Assembly: GCA_014529385.2 (NCBI GenBank)
Contig: CM043966.1
Span: forward strand, 106,283,587 to 106,347,586
DNA length: 64,000 nt
Direction of reading: 5' to 3'
DNA from: Adiantum capillus-veneris
Taxonomy: Eukaryota; Streptophyta; Polypodiopsida; Polypodiales; Pteridaceae
Shown here: one piece after another, positions 14,161 through 26,063 of the stretch
How positions within the stretch are numbered: the first letter of the stretch is position 1
Layout: each line of letters begins with the position of its first letter
Notes under the pieces: generated by a model
The model's database searches: none
Seen by the model: only the letters and a program-made list of their open reading frames with translations
Told to the model about the DNA's origin: nothing
Made by a program: the position numbers and the translations under genes

Positions 14161-14607
14161 GATCTTGCAAAGTGTATTTTTTATAGTGAGATGGAGCATT
14201 GATTTCTCCATGTTTATCACTATTTGATTCCATTTTTGTTGTTGCGATATCTTTCAAGGTCCTTTTCAACTCTTTGTATTTAGCCTTACGCTCTGGTTTT
14301 ATCATTGGAGGCTCTTTCCCCTTGGTTCTTTTAGGTTTATAAATTTGTGGTTACTTTTGAGTTTGTCGCTCATTAAGTGCCGATTCGGGATACCTTCCAA
14401 TTACCTTGTCCTTTATGCAATCCACGGTGTTTACTTTCATTAAGAATTACGATTTGGTATCCAACGGCTGTTTTGTGATTTTCTTCCTCAAATTTTTTCT
14501 TGCTTTCAGCGGTATCTCTGTTGACGTCTCCGATGTTGGTTTGTAAACTTAAGAAATATTTCTTCCCCTCCTCGGAGTAGAAGTTTGGCCCTTACATGCT
14601 CTTTTTT

Positions 14608-14853
14608 TTAGTATGATTCTTCAGTTGTAATTGTCTCTTCTTCCAGCTGGTCTGTGGCATCATAGTAGTGATCCGAAAATACATGTTGCTCCTTAATCAT
14701 CTTGATAAATACCATTTGAATAGGGACTATGTCATAGCCTTCTGCATCACAGAATTGTGTAGGTGTTGATTCGTTAACACATACATCCATTGTGGCCAGG
14801 ATATGTGTTCATTGAAAGGGTTCGAACAAATGTTCAGGGAATGGTTCAGATAT
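14608..14853 (-). pseudogene. D-V-C-V-N-E domain, N-terminal fragment (element A)
   Basis: The minus frame from about 14853 reads E-P-F-P-E-H-L-F-E-P-F, then after a frame change I-L-A-T-M-D-V-C-V-N-E and T-P-T-Q-F-C-D-A-E-G-Y-D-I, ending at a stop after an acidic tail. Element B has the same block at 61.05-60.85 kb, just after its protease. In A it lies directly upstream of RT, so it looks like a protease-RT linker domain of this lineage. Function unknown. The element is truncated upstream of this block. Confidence 0.65.
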
Positions 14854-14867
14854 ATATTAAGCGTTAT

Positions 14868-16279
14868 TGTAACATTTAATGGTCTAGTAACTTGTGTGTA
14901 GCAGAAAATAACATAGACATAGTGAGCATTTCATTAGAATAGATTCTTAATGGGCATAGCAAGAGTGCTTGGATGGAGAGAGAAAAAAAAAAACAGAACA
15001 CCTAGTTAGATAGGTATGAACAATACTTCAAAAATAGAGAGAAACTAAGCTATTGACAACAATTGAGGACCGGATTTACATGGAGTTGGTCCTCCCTCCA
15101 AAAGGCTTTGTATTATAGGCTTCCTGTGTCAAGGGAGACATTTTACAATACAATACTTTGTGTTCCTTCAATAACTTGCTAGTGCAATGAAGATGGAAGC
15201 TTCAAGCACCAAGCCAACTTGTAAAACACAACATAAATTCCCTCACGGTCTCAAAACAAAGACCTCACACACCTTCAAAGATGGTGAGAGCTAGCGGGAT
15301 ATGAGAGTAGATTGAGAGGAAGAAGGAGTATTCTTACGAGAAATAAGTATGTCTCCTCACATTATCACTCATAATAGCTTAGCATAGCTTAGTGATTAGC
15401 ATGTTAGAGGATATGAGCATGCATTGGAGCTTGGCTCTTGGTTGGATTTTCATCACAAAGTCAAGAGTTGTTGGTGTAGGCCTCCCTTCTCACAAGCTTG
15501 GAGTAGCTAATGAGCTTCCATTAAATCTTGAGAAGGAGATAGTCTTCTTTACTCCACACATGAGATTGTGAAAGTGTGTAAGTGATAATTCCTTGCAAAA
15601 ATCATCCCCCTCTCTCTCTTGGTCGACCCCTCTTTCTAATTGCACCTGCTGGCATCCCATTGGCCCCTATAAAGCTTAGCCAATGACAATTAAGAAGCAT
15701 AATTGATAGCCTTGGGACATGTGTCCCCATTTCCCCTTTTGTGAGAACTTTAGGTATTTAATTAATGAAATTAAATTCTCATTGGACCCCTAAGTCTTTT
15801 GGCCAATAGGAATTAGGCAAGCCATTGGTCTGTTGAATGCTCATTGGACCCCTTGGGAGACTGTCGAATAGCCTTCTAGAGAGCTTAATTTCTAATGGTT
15901 ATTTTATGAAGTGTTTTTAAATGAATTAAACTAAATGTACTCTAGCCTAATTCTCATTGGTCCACCTCTATGGCCATCCAATAGGATTTGAATGCACCTT
16001 GGGGCCAACTGGGCTAGGGAGCTGACATGTGTCCCCTATTCCCTTTGTGTAAAGGGAGCGTGCTAGAGTGTGTGTGTGTGTGTGTTTCTCTCTCATCCCT
16101 ACTAAAATGGCTCGCCCCCTCCAAGATAGGGATGTGGGAAGACTTTTGAGTCTTCCCACACAAGCATCCAATTTACTTAGAGTTTGACCATTGGGCATAG
16201 CCTTTGAAATTTGGAACCTTAGCATTTTGGAAGTCTTAATGGGCTGAACCTTAGGGTCTTTGAAGCCCATTGATGCACA
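14868..16279 (-). repeat. Non-coding region, candidate 3' LTR of element C
   Basis: Lies between the last homology of element A and the chromodomain end of element C. It begins TGTAACA on the plus strand and could end ...GCACA at 16279, giving TG..CA termini on the minus strand. A purine run AAAGGGGGG lies near 16,290-16,310 but is some 20 bases from the proposed LTR edge, which weakens the call. Several diverged CATTGG..CC and CCAAT-like motifs recur at 15.66-15.98 kb. No partner LTR is present in the window. Confidence 0.3.
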
Positions 16280-16762
16280 TTGCTCTTTTGTAGATGGCCC
16301 CCCTTTGGATCCCTATTTTCCCTCCTTTGGATCCATACTATGACCGTTCTGCCAGCTTAACCAATATTCTAGCTTTTTTTCCTCTGATACTTGCCCATAT
16401 TAAATGATCAGTTTCACATGAGAAAATCATTTAGGAGCTTGAAATCATAGTCGTCCTCGACTATGGGGTAGAGAAGTAGTCATTAGTCCTTTTTCTAGCG
16501 GGTAGAGGATTCCTATCTTACCTTACAATATCATTCCGCAATGGATGACTAATCCATTTGGCCTAAGTTGCCACAAGCATGTCTGTGCATTAGTCCTATC
16601 AATCTTCCATAGTAGAGTGACAAGCTCTACTTGGTGTTTGGAAGGTGTCATCTCCGCAAACTTGATCCTAAGCATGCATACTTCTTAACATGTGTGCACA
16701 ATAAAGAAAAAGAGAGTCTTATAAGAAAAAAACTTAGTTCATTTTAAACATTTTACATTTGC

Positions 16763-17560
16763 TTACTCGAGGGAAGAATTGTAAGCATTGACAAGGTTTA
16801 GGTTATCCTTTAATTGTATGCCTTGCATCCATCTAGCATCTTCAAAAAGATAGTTCTTAAACTTAATAAGATACCGTCGGATAAACTTACCGCCTCTCAA
16901 TACCTTGTCTTTATGTAGGAGAATGGACTCAGGATGCAGTACCTCTTGTTCCTCGATCTTTGGTGGGTCTTCAATAGTTGGTTCTTGAGGTGGCTCTACT
17001 TTGTAAGGCTTTAGTAGGCTCACATGAAAGCATTGTGTATGAGCCAATGACTAGGCAGCTTGAGTTGATAGGCCATCTCATTGATTGATCTAAGAATCTG
17101 GAAGGGACCATAGTACCTTTTTGCTAACTTAACATAGTACTTTTGGTGTCTCGTAGGATTCTTGCCCGACGTGTGCCTTAATTGAGCCCTGGGAAATTTA
17201 AGCAAGACCAATCATTTTTTTTAAAGGCTTAGGCTCTTGTGTGCTTACAGTAGAAGCCTTTTGTCTTTGCTGTGAGATAGAGATAGCATCCTTAATATTT
17301 TGGAAAGATTCTTGTAGGTCTCGGCTATACTCATCTGTAGCAAAGATCTTCCCGTGTACCTTAAGTAGCAGGGGACTTTTGGATCTTCCCTCAATTACCT
17401 TGAAAGGTGATTTTCCCGTGGATGTATGTACAGTATTATTGTAGGCATACTCCACTAAGGGTAAGTACTTCTCACATTGGGACCTTTGATCTACTTCCGT
17501 TACATAGGCTTTTAGTAGATCAAGGATTGTTAGGTTAGCTATTTCAGTTTGGCCATCCAT
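16763..17560 (-). pseudogene. Integrase C-terminus and chromodomain of element C
   Basis: Three minus frames follow each other. 17560-17198 starts M-D-G-Q-T-E, containing the third catalytic Glu, and continues with Y-A-Y-N-N. 17211-17020 has Y-Y-V-K-L-A-K-R-Y-Y-G-P-F, the GPY/F module. 17047-16763 has H-V-S-L-L-K-P-Y and then a chromodomain: V-L-R-G-G, Y-L-I-K-F-K-N-Y and E-D-A-R-W. Chromodomains in this lineage are thought to steer integration to marked chromatin. Two frameshifts separate the pieces. Confidence 0.85.
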
Positions 17561-17619
17561 CTGCAGTGATAGGCCGAAGAGAAATTTAGCCTTGTCTCTA
17601 AATTTTCAAAGAGACCCTT

Positions 17620-18861
17620 CTAGAAATTACTGGTCATTCTAGGATCTATATCCAACACTATGGACATCGGCAAGCCATGGTACTTGAAGATTTGTGATAT
17701 GAAGAGGGTTGTCATTTGATGGGCTTTGATAGTCTTTTTGACAGGTATAAAATGAGCTTGTTTGTTGAACCCATCTACTGTCGTCCATATTCCCGTATTC
17801 CCATGGATAGACTCAGGCAATCCAAAGATAAAATACATGGATATGCTCTCCCATGGTGAATTAGGGATTGGCAAAGGTTGAAGCAATCCAGGTTGCCTCC
17901 CTCTATCAAACTTTGTCTTTTGGCATACCACACATTTAGAAACATACTCTTGTATGTTTGCTTTCATGGTAGGCCAGTAGAAATATGTTTCAATCCCTTT
18001 TAGGGTAGATTGAATTCCTCTATGCCCCGCATAAGGAGGAGCATGAGATTCATACATTACTTTCTCATGTAGTGAGTTAGTAACACATAGTCTATTGCCA
18101 TAGACAAGATAACCATCTTGTAAAGTAAATGGTTCCTCTTTCCTCCCTAGTGCAAGGGTTGAAATCACATCTCTAAAATCGGGATCAATAGTGTACTCAT
18201 CTATCATAGAAGATAGATCATTGTGAGTTGCTATGGAAACCGCATTCACTCTCGGCCGTCTTGAGAGTGCATCGGCTACTTGATTATGCTTTCCAGCAAT
18301 GTGAGCAATATGATAATGAAATTGTGAAAGGAAATTTTCCCACCTCGTTTGTTTGTCGGAGAGCTTGGTCCGCGTCATGAAGTACTTAAGGCTTTGGTGA
18401 TCCGTCCGCAACATGAAAGGAGTCCCCAATAAATAGTGCTTCCACGAGTCTAAGGCATGTAGAACTGTGAGGAGTTCCTTTTTGTATATGCCTAGAGCTT
18501 GCTCAAGAGGGTCGAGCCTTTGAATTTCATAGGCTATGGCATGCCCTTCTTGGAGCAAAACAGCTCCAAGGCAATCACCACAAGCGTCACATTGGACCTC
18601 AAATGGCTTTGAGAGATCCAGCAACGTAAGCACAGGTTGCGAGATAAGCTTTTCTTTAAGATTTTTGAAAGCATTGTTCTTCTTGGCAGACCATGCATAC
18701 CTAATGTTTCTCTTTATTAGGTCATGTAATGGTCCCGCGATTTGTGAGAACTTTTCTATGAAGCGTCTATAGTATGCACACATACCTATAAAGCTTCTTA
18801 GTTCATGTGGATTCCTTGGATTAGGCCATCCTTTTATTATCTCTAGCTTTGATGGATCCAT
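17620..18861 (-). pseudogene. RNase H and integrase N-terminal half of element C
   Basis: A 413-codon open frame. The connection domain has S-F-I-G-M-C-A-Y-Y-R-R-F-I. RNase H has Q-C-D-A-C-G, Y-K-K-E-L-L-T, L-R-T-D-H-Q-S-L and H-I-A-G-K-H-N-Q-V-A-D-A-L. The zinc-binding domain has G-H-R-G and C-V-V-C-Q. The integrase core follows, but its first catalytic Asp appears as Tyr in S-I-S-M-Y-F-I-F-G, where S-M-D-F is usual; the second Asp is present before P-R-M-T-S. The frame ends in the core and continues after a break at 17560. Loss of the first Asp alone would inactivate integration. Confidence 0.88.
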
Positions 18862-18864
18862 TTG

Positions 18865-20180
18865 GATGCCATCTTGAGAGATAATGTGACCTAAATACTG
18901 AATATCTTGTAAGAAAAATTCACTTTTTTCCGATTAGTATAAAGTTTATTCTCTCGTAAGACTTGAAATATTACCTGGAGATGTTGCTTGTGCTCGTCTA
19001 ATGAATTAGAGTAGATGATTATATCATCAAAGAACACTCTAGTAAAGGTTCAGTGAAGCCTGCATACCTTCTCCATCAAGCGGTTGAATGTGGATGGTGC
19101 ATTGATCAAGCCAAAAGGTAAGACAATATATTTGTAAAGACCAAACATAGTGCAAAATGCGGTCTTTAAAATGTCTTGATCAATTATCTTATTTGATGGT
19201 AGCCACTTTTTAGGTCAATCCTACTGAAGTAGGTCGACCCTTGTAGCTTATCAAATAGGTCTTCCACCCCTGGAATGGGAAACCTATTCTTGATAGTGAT
19301 CCTATTTCGTGCTCTATATTCGACACACATACGATATGTGTCGTCTTTATTTTGCACTAATAACACGGACGAACAAAATGGAGATGAGCTAGGCCTAACC
19401 ATGCCCTTCTCAACTAACTCATGCACTTGCCACGTAATCTTCTCTTGTTGAGGTTGAGAGACTCTATAAGGAGGTTTATTAGAAGGTGAACTTCCTGGAA
19501 GAAATTCAATTCCATGGTCATCATTGCCTTGGTTAGGAGGTAGATCACAAGGGATGTCGTCAATAAAAACATCTTGAAATCCCTTGAGAAAATTGGATAA
19601 CTCTAATTCCTTGTGATTGTTTATATTTTCTTTTTCTAAAGCATTAGGTTCATTTAGAGAATCTTTAACAAAAAGCATGTACACGGAAATAGAGCTCTTT
19701 ATTGACTTATTGAAAGCTTGCTTATGTACAATGGGTATGGTGTTACCCAACTCTTTGTCATCTATGTACATATATTTTTCCTTGAACCTAAAGTAGATTT
19801 GCCTTTCATAGAATTTAGCATTGGAAGCCATGCGATCAAACCATGGTGTCCCTAGGATTACATCCTCATGATTGAGAGGAGAGATAAAGAAGTCCTCTTT
19901 GTCCACATAGCTTTGGACATGGAGCCTCAATTTCCCAATTAAGGGAGTGACTGAAGCTTCTTGCCCCTTGAAAGCACCATCTGCAGGTAGGACATCTTCC
20001 ATCTCGTAGGCTTGGATGCCTAGCTTGGTGGCCAACTCTGTGGATATGAAATTGAGTAGAACCAGGGTCAAAGAGAATAAAAGCATCATGTTCTCGTACC
20101 TTTCCCCAAGCATGGCATAAAGGAGATACTTTGTGGTGAGCATCCTCTGCTTGGATTTCGACCAAGGTAGCTCTAGGAGG
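18865..20180 (-). pseudogene. Protease and reverse transcriptase of element C
   Basis: The protease active site reads L-F-D-P-G-S-T near 20,070, where D-[ST]-G is expected, then shifts frame. The rest (I-L-G-T-P-W-F-D) lies in the 20482-19184 frame. That frame continues through an acidic linker into RT: V-E-K-G-M-V-R-P-S-S-S-P-F, I-P-G-V-E-D-L-F-D and I-D-L-K-S-G-Y-H-Q-I-R. After a frameshift at about 19,184 the catalytic V-F-F-D-D-I-I-I-Y-S block lies near 19,036-19,010. The variant D-P-G site plus two frameshifts make this copy inactive. Confidence 0.85.
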
Positions 20181-20186
20181 CTCATT

Positions 20187-20990
20187 TCATGTATTCTTGT
20201 GGGGACAAGCACGATAGGCATGCCCTTGCTCCCCGCACTTGAAAGAGCGGTTATCTTTAAGATAACGCTCAAGCTCTTTAGGAGAGAGTTTATTTTTGCC
20301 TTTATAAACTCCCTTCTCCTTAGCTTTGTTGTTGTTGGCGTTGCCTTTAGGAGACTTTTGGACAGTGTCCTTCCCCTCAGGCTCATTATTACGGTCCTTG
20401 TTCTCCGTGGGCTTAAGATTTCTCTTAGCCCCTTGTTGGAAATTGATTCGTGAAGCCACCATGGTTTGGTGTATGACCGCAAATATGGTGTGTGGCATTT
20501 GGGAGTTGATATACTCTGCCATATCTTCGGTTAGACCCGCACAAAATTGTTGTTTTTGCTCTCCAAAATCCATCTTTTTGAAGACAGTGGCTTTGAGATG
20601 TAGGTCCCAAATCTTGTCTATATTTTTATGGATAGATTTGTAGGGAGAGAGCTTCAAGCTTTGCTATTCGGTTGTCTTTGGCATCGGTAGCCAAAAATTG
20701 CTTCATGATGGAAGCTCTTAAAGCTTTTCATGTTCATGGAGCTTCAACATTTTCCCGTAGTCTAGACCACCATTTTCTGGCGGGCTTTTGAAAATGCATA
20801 GCTACATGGCATAGCTTAGAAGACTCCGTGAAGCCCTCATCTCCAAATGCCCCATCTCATTGTTGAATGAAGGCCAAGACTTTGTTTGTAGCACCAAAGG
20901 TGCCATCATAGGTAAGAAAGATATGTTCTTTCCTCCCTCCTTGAAATTTTTAATCTTGGATGACCTCTTCCATGCGGAATAGGATTTCCT
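20187..20990 (-). pseudogene. gag: Gag of element C, 5'-truncated
   Basis: The minus strand from 20990 has capsid motifs, including F-Q-K-P-A-R-K-W-W in one frame. The 20657-20187 frame follows with F-C-A-G-L-T and a basic linker. The zinc knuckle reads S-F-K-C-G-E-Q-G-H-A-Y-R-A-C-P; the first Cys of the CCHC set is Ser, so zinc binding would be impaired. The N-terminus is missing because element D begins at 20996. A stop and a frameshift lie between the two parts. Confidence 0.8.
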
Positions 20991-20995
20991 ATGGC

Positions 20996-21421
20996 TGTAA
21001 TAGCTATTGCCCGCACAGGAGCAATAGGCATTATGGGAATGATTACCCGCAACTACATTATATGGACATCAACATATAGAATGACAATAGGAGTAAGAAC
21101 ACAGTACACAAGCACACAACACCTCTTGCTTCATTCATGTATGATCCAAACACAGAGTTACAACAGTAGATGCCATGAATATCATAGAGGTTAGTTAAGT
21201 TACATCAAAAGACAGGTATGCCCCTCCATATACAACCGCTGCTCCAGCGTAGATCGGGAACGGTGCACACACTCCTGTCCCATGATATCCTATGAAGAAA
21301 TGCCGATACGGCCGCCGCATACCACATGACTCTTGATCCGTAGTGTCTAGACCTCTATAGGACCGCATGTGCGGCTAATGCCGTAACACCTGGCACGCAC
21401 AGTGGATTGTGCGAACCCACA
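20996..21421 (-). repeat. Candidate 3' LTR of element D
   Basis: On the minus strand it starts TGTGGGTTCG directly after the purine tract and ends GCTATTACA at the junction with the gag of element C, about 426 bases. TG..CA ends and the PPT position support it. No partner LTR is available to confirm it. Confidence 0.5.
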
Positions 21422-21534
21422 CTCAGCCCCTCCGGTTGGAAGGTTCCGGTTGTTGATCTGCACCCTGCTCTGGTGAAGAGGAAATATCAATGTAGCCAAA
21501 GCCTCTAAAATCTGCAGTATGCGCCCGATAGACC

Positions 21535-23441
21535 TCATCCAAAAGATTCAATATGTTCAGGCCAAGGAGCGCGAGGAATAAACTGCGTTGGCAAAGAAAT
21601 AGATTGAGGTGCCTGTGGCAAAGGAGAAAGAGGTGTATGTAAAGGATAATAGCGAGAAAGGTATCTATTAAGAGAAGACCAAACTGGAGGGCAAGGTGGT
21701 AGGCTGAGAGAAAAAGAATGAGCCAAGGTCTCCACCCAAAAATAGACCCTGCGCCGCTCCTTACGAAATTGACGAATCATTTTCTGCAAACGAGACACAT
21801 GAGCCTAGGCTTTAGCACAATCCTCTACAGCTTGTGCCCAATCAGTAACATCAAAACCCGCGGGAACAACACTCTTACCTTTGTCAGTGTTGGATGACTC
21901 GAGGTGTTGCACCACAACCTGCTGAGTGGGTGGTTGTGCTCTCACCTCATCAGCTAAGTGTGTGCTCCAGCTTTGTAGTTGATTATCCATAAAAACACGA
22001 AGATCTTCCTGCATCTCCACTGCCAACGCATCCAAGTCATTCATATTGATCATTACATCACCAGGGTGCGAGGCTAAGTATGAGGCTAGGCTATGCTGCG
22101 TTCTCAACTGAAGAAGTTCTTGTTGAATAGAGGCCACAAACTCAGCATTAGCCCCTCGTAACATTTGTATTTTTGCCCCTTGCTGGCGAGTTGTGGCAGT
22201 CAACTCTTCATTTTGAGTGGACAACTCGGCAATGCGAGTCTACGAGGCCGCTACCTATGCTTCCAGGTCATTGACTCTTCCCTCTATGGCGAGGGCTGGC
22301 CAGGCCGCAAGAATAGACTCTGCAAGTCTGCTAAAAAAAGTGCCGCATGTTTGTAATTGGTCAATGGGGGTCGTTGCCGTAGCCTCCCAAGGTAGCGCTG
22401 CGGGAAGAGTACCTCCCGTCGAGGCAGCCGCATTGATAGTGCCAGAAGTTTCCGGTTGAGCGGGAACATCCGCAACCGGAGAGTCCGTCCGTAGCGGAGT
22501 AGCACTGCCCACTCTCTCTTGCATTCGATGGCGCCAGCAAGCCACCGCAGAATCCTCCGAAACAAGAGATGCCGTCGCCGAAGGTGGTGTAGAAAATTGT
22601 TGTTCCTCCCTGCCGCGCTTGCGGCTTGCTGATCCTGCACCTGCAGTGGCCATCTCATGGGCCCCAGAGGATACCATTGTTGTCGATGGACCAGGAAAAT
22701 CCCCAGTGCCAACATGCCGCTACTGTGTTTCCCTCTCAGCAGGCACTGCCAAACTTTGCGTTTGCGATAGAGGAGCAACAGTCCCTTGGACCACCAATCG
22801 ATCATCTTCAAAGTGGCAGAGAGGATGCAGGGCGAGAGGAAAAACTTCTCTTAAAGGAAAAATCAATGTAAGCAATTGGCCAACTTTTGTATTGGTTGGG
22901 GAATTTTTCGCAACTGTGCCATCACTCTTTGGCACTCCGCCAGCAGTCGTTCTCTAACCACCGCTGCCCAAGCTATTGGCCCAAAGTTGGCCGAATGCAA
23001 AACATTTCTTGCTCAGGTCGAAATGGTATAGGTTTTGGCTTGTAGCCAAATCGCCTCGAGAAACCATCGATACGCATCCCTGGTTGCTACATCTGACAAC
23101 CCGAAAAGATTATACTCCCCTTTCACTTTCAAGCCAAACTCCTGCTCGACATCTGCAGCAGGGATCACATGAGAGGCACGCACCACGCCATCGTTGGGCA
23201 AACAGCAACACCTGGAGATCCTTTCGGCTGTCAACTGAATCTGTTGATTATTCAGTACCACAATATTCCCAGCAGCCAGTTGCTCAATCAATCCTGCTGC
23301 CTGCGGGTGAACTGGTATCCCTTGCCAATCCAGGTTGGCGAACACACGCAGCCGTAAGTCTTGCAACCATGTGTCCACTCGTCGAAGCGCTAGTTGCTGC
23401 ACAGGAGTGAAAGGAATACATTGCAGGAGGAAAGCTGCCAT
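21535..23441 (-). pseudogene. Post-integrase ORF of element D with coiled coil
   Basis: Begins at an in-frame ATG (23441) after the integrase and runs through two frames to 21535. The first part, about 140 codons, is mixed alpha/beta in composition with no recognised motif. After a TGA and a frameshift comes a Ser/Thr/Ala-rich basic segment with R-K-R-G-R-E-E. Then a heptad-like coiled coil rich in Gln, Glu and Leu runs from about 22260 to 22080. The C-terminus is Pro-rich. In-frame TAG codons at 22255-22257, about 22240, and 21805-21807 sit where coiled-coil context suggests Gln. Some Ty3/gypsy lineages carry extra ORFs here; the function of this one is unknown. Confidence 0.55.
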
Positions 23442-23479
23442 GGCGGCGATGAGATGAAGGAGCAGAGAGTATAGAACTA

Positions 23480-24231
23480 AGAGCGCGCGACACACTAAAC
23501 AGGAGGAACACAATAAAAATCGTTTGCATGTAGTAACCCTTTCACCATGAGTTCCCAAAATAGGGCGATCCACGGTGTCGCAACCATCATAGATCCTTTC
23601 CCACTTTCCAAGATTGCATGCAAAAGAATCCCCAATCATGATTAGGGCGGCTTCCGGCTCTTGTACCACAACAAAGGGGCACTGAATCGTGGTAGGTGAA
23701 ACATAATGGCGCAGTCTGAAACCATTGACCGGCACAGAAATAACCTCCCCCCGTAAATCCGCCAAATAAAAAGAGATGGGCCAGCATGCTTGAAAAATCC
23801 AGAATGGTCCTGACCACCATAATTTAAGCTTCCCCGGCATCTTCCCGAGGCGGGAATTAAAGACAAGGACCAGTTGTCCCCGAACAAATTGCCATGCTTT
23901 CGGGCGATCCAGCCATTTTTTCCGCCTAGACTGCAGATCCTGCAGCACCGCAAAGCTATTCAGCCGCTCTTCGTCCAGTTCTTGCAAAACATCTAATCGA
24001 TAAATCACATAATCCTCCGGAAGAAGCCGATCCGCAATCAGAATCCGCAGACTCGGGATCACATGCTCCACCGGGGTGATTGCCTCCATGCCAAATACCA
24101 ACTTAAAAGGAGTCAATCCTGTTGCCACTTTATAAGCTATCCGATAGGCCCATAAGGTGGAAGGAAGTTTCACATCCCAATCTGTTCGATGCATATTCAC
24201 CAACTTTGTTAAAATCCGAATCAATTGCTTA
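23480..24231 (-). pseudogene. Integrase C-terminal half of element D
   Basis: The minus open frame entering at the CACTA junction has L-P-S-T-L-W-A-Y-R, then T-G-L-T-P-F-K-L-V-F-G and E-A-I-T-P-V-E, typical of the integrase core end. It continues with a helical segment and the C-terminal module (G-Q-L-V-L-V-F, W-S-G-P-F-W-I-F, N-G-F-R-L-R-H-Y). Catalytic residues lie upstream and are cut off at 24,231. The frame runs on without a stop through a hydrophobic spacer into the next ORF. Confidence 0.8.
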
Positions 24232-24400
24232 CACTACAACACTAAATGGAGATATCGACGCGCCTATATCGACGACCATGCTTTTCCATGCGTATATCGA
24301 CGACATTAGTGGGTGTCGCTATATGCGTCGCAATGTGCATCGATATACGCGTGGAAAGGCTTTATTTGCCACGCGTATAGCGACGCGTATATCGACGCCA
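24232..24400 (+). repeat. CACTA left terminus and subterminal repeats
   Basis: CACTACAAC end followed by at least six copies, in both orientations, of a TATATCGACG-type motif, some forming palindromes with CGCGTATA. In CACTA elements such clustered motifs bind element-encoded proteins. This role is inferred from the family. Confidence 0.8.
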
Positions 24401-24513
24401 AAACAATTGGGGGAAAAAATCGAAACCCGCGCGCAGGGGCCATTTTCGCCTGCTCGAATCTAGGACGAAACTTGCTGCACAGGTATTATGTCCATCTCCA
24501 CCCTCCCCAACCC

Positions 24514-24522
24514 CTCTCTCTT

Positions 24523-24565
<43 letters not shown>

Positions 24566-24599
24566 CTCTACATCGTGTGTGTGTGTGTGTGTGTGTGTA

Positions 24600-24653
<54 letters not shown>

Positions 24654-24674
24654 GTGTGTGTGTGTGTGTGTGTA

Positions 24675-24722
<48 letters not shown>

Positions 24723-24774
24723 GTGTGTGTGTGTGTGTGTAGGAAAGAGAGAGAGAGAGAGAGGTGTGTGTGTG

Positions 24775-24832
<58 letters not shown>
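24514..24832. repeat. Higher-order CT/GT/GA microsatellite
   Basis: A CT tract is followed by four successive modules of (GT)n, a TAGGA(AA) connector, and (GA)n. The GA arms differ in length, so the composite unit itself seems to have been tandemly copied. It lies between the CACTA terminus and the TNP2 gene. Confidence 0.95.
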
Positions 24833-24834
<2 letters not shown>

Positions 24835-24839
24835 AATGT

Positions 24840-26034
<1,195 letters not shown>

Positions 26035-26063
26035 TATTAAAACAACATTCATAATCATTGTAG

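Larger units (their letters stand above)
9878..14853 (-). mobile_element. Decayed Ty3/gypsy retrotransposon A
   Basis: On the minus strand, in order: a D-V-C-V-N-E domain (14.85-14.6 kb), RT and RNase H (14.16-12.75 kb), integrase (12.43-11.0 kb), a retropepsin-like region (10.96-10.45 kb) and a W-V-P-K repeat region (10.4-9.9 kb). Gag and a first protease are missing, so the 5' part is lost at about 14,853. The first and last domains are shared with element B at 57-64 kb, showing a common family. Multiple frameshifts and stops. Confidence 0.8.
16290..20995 (-). mobile_element. Chromodomain Ty3/gypsy retrotransposon C, interrupted
   Basis: Minus-strand order gag, protease, RT, RNase H, integrase, chromodomain: the layout of a chromovirus. 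Its gag is cut at 20,995/20,996, where the TG..CA terminus of element D begins, so D inserted into C. The missing 5' part of gag and the 5' LTR are not found elsewhere in the window. Several frameshifts and stops. Confidence 0.85.
20996..24231 (-). mobile_element. Ty3/gypsy element D, 3' part only
   Basis: Minus-strand order: integrase C-terminal half (cut at 24,231 by the CACTA terminus), a long post-integrase ORF, a purine tract (GGAGGGGCTGAG on the minus strand), then a TG..CA-bounded sequence at 21421-20996 taken as its 3' LTR. It is visibly more GC-rich than neighbouring elements. Its 5' half should lie beyond the CACTA insertion but is not seen in the window. Confidence 0.7.

Noticed and set aside
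22284-22811. 175-codon minus frame, basic and Trp-rich
   Set aside because: Alternative frame of the element D post-integrase ORF; the other frame has the coiled coil and fewer stops.
23441-23560. Hydrophobic run before the post-integrase ORF, considered as an envelope-like membrane segment
   Set aside because: It lies upstream of the in-frame ATG in a spacer and has no signal peptide or cleavage-site context.
24514-24832. CRISPR-like array (repeats with spacers)
   Set aside because: Dinucleotide microsatellite modules in a plant context; no unique spacers or cas genes.
24488-24836. Open frames of Leu-Ser, Cys-Val and Arg-Glu repeats
   Set aside because: Translation of CT/GT/GA microsatellites in different frames.
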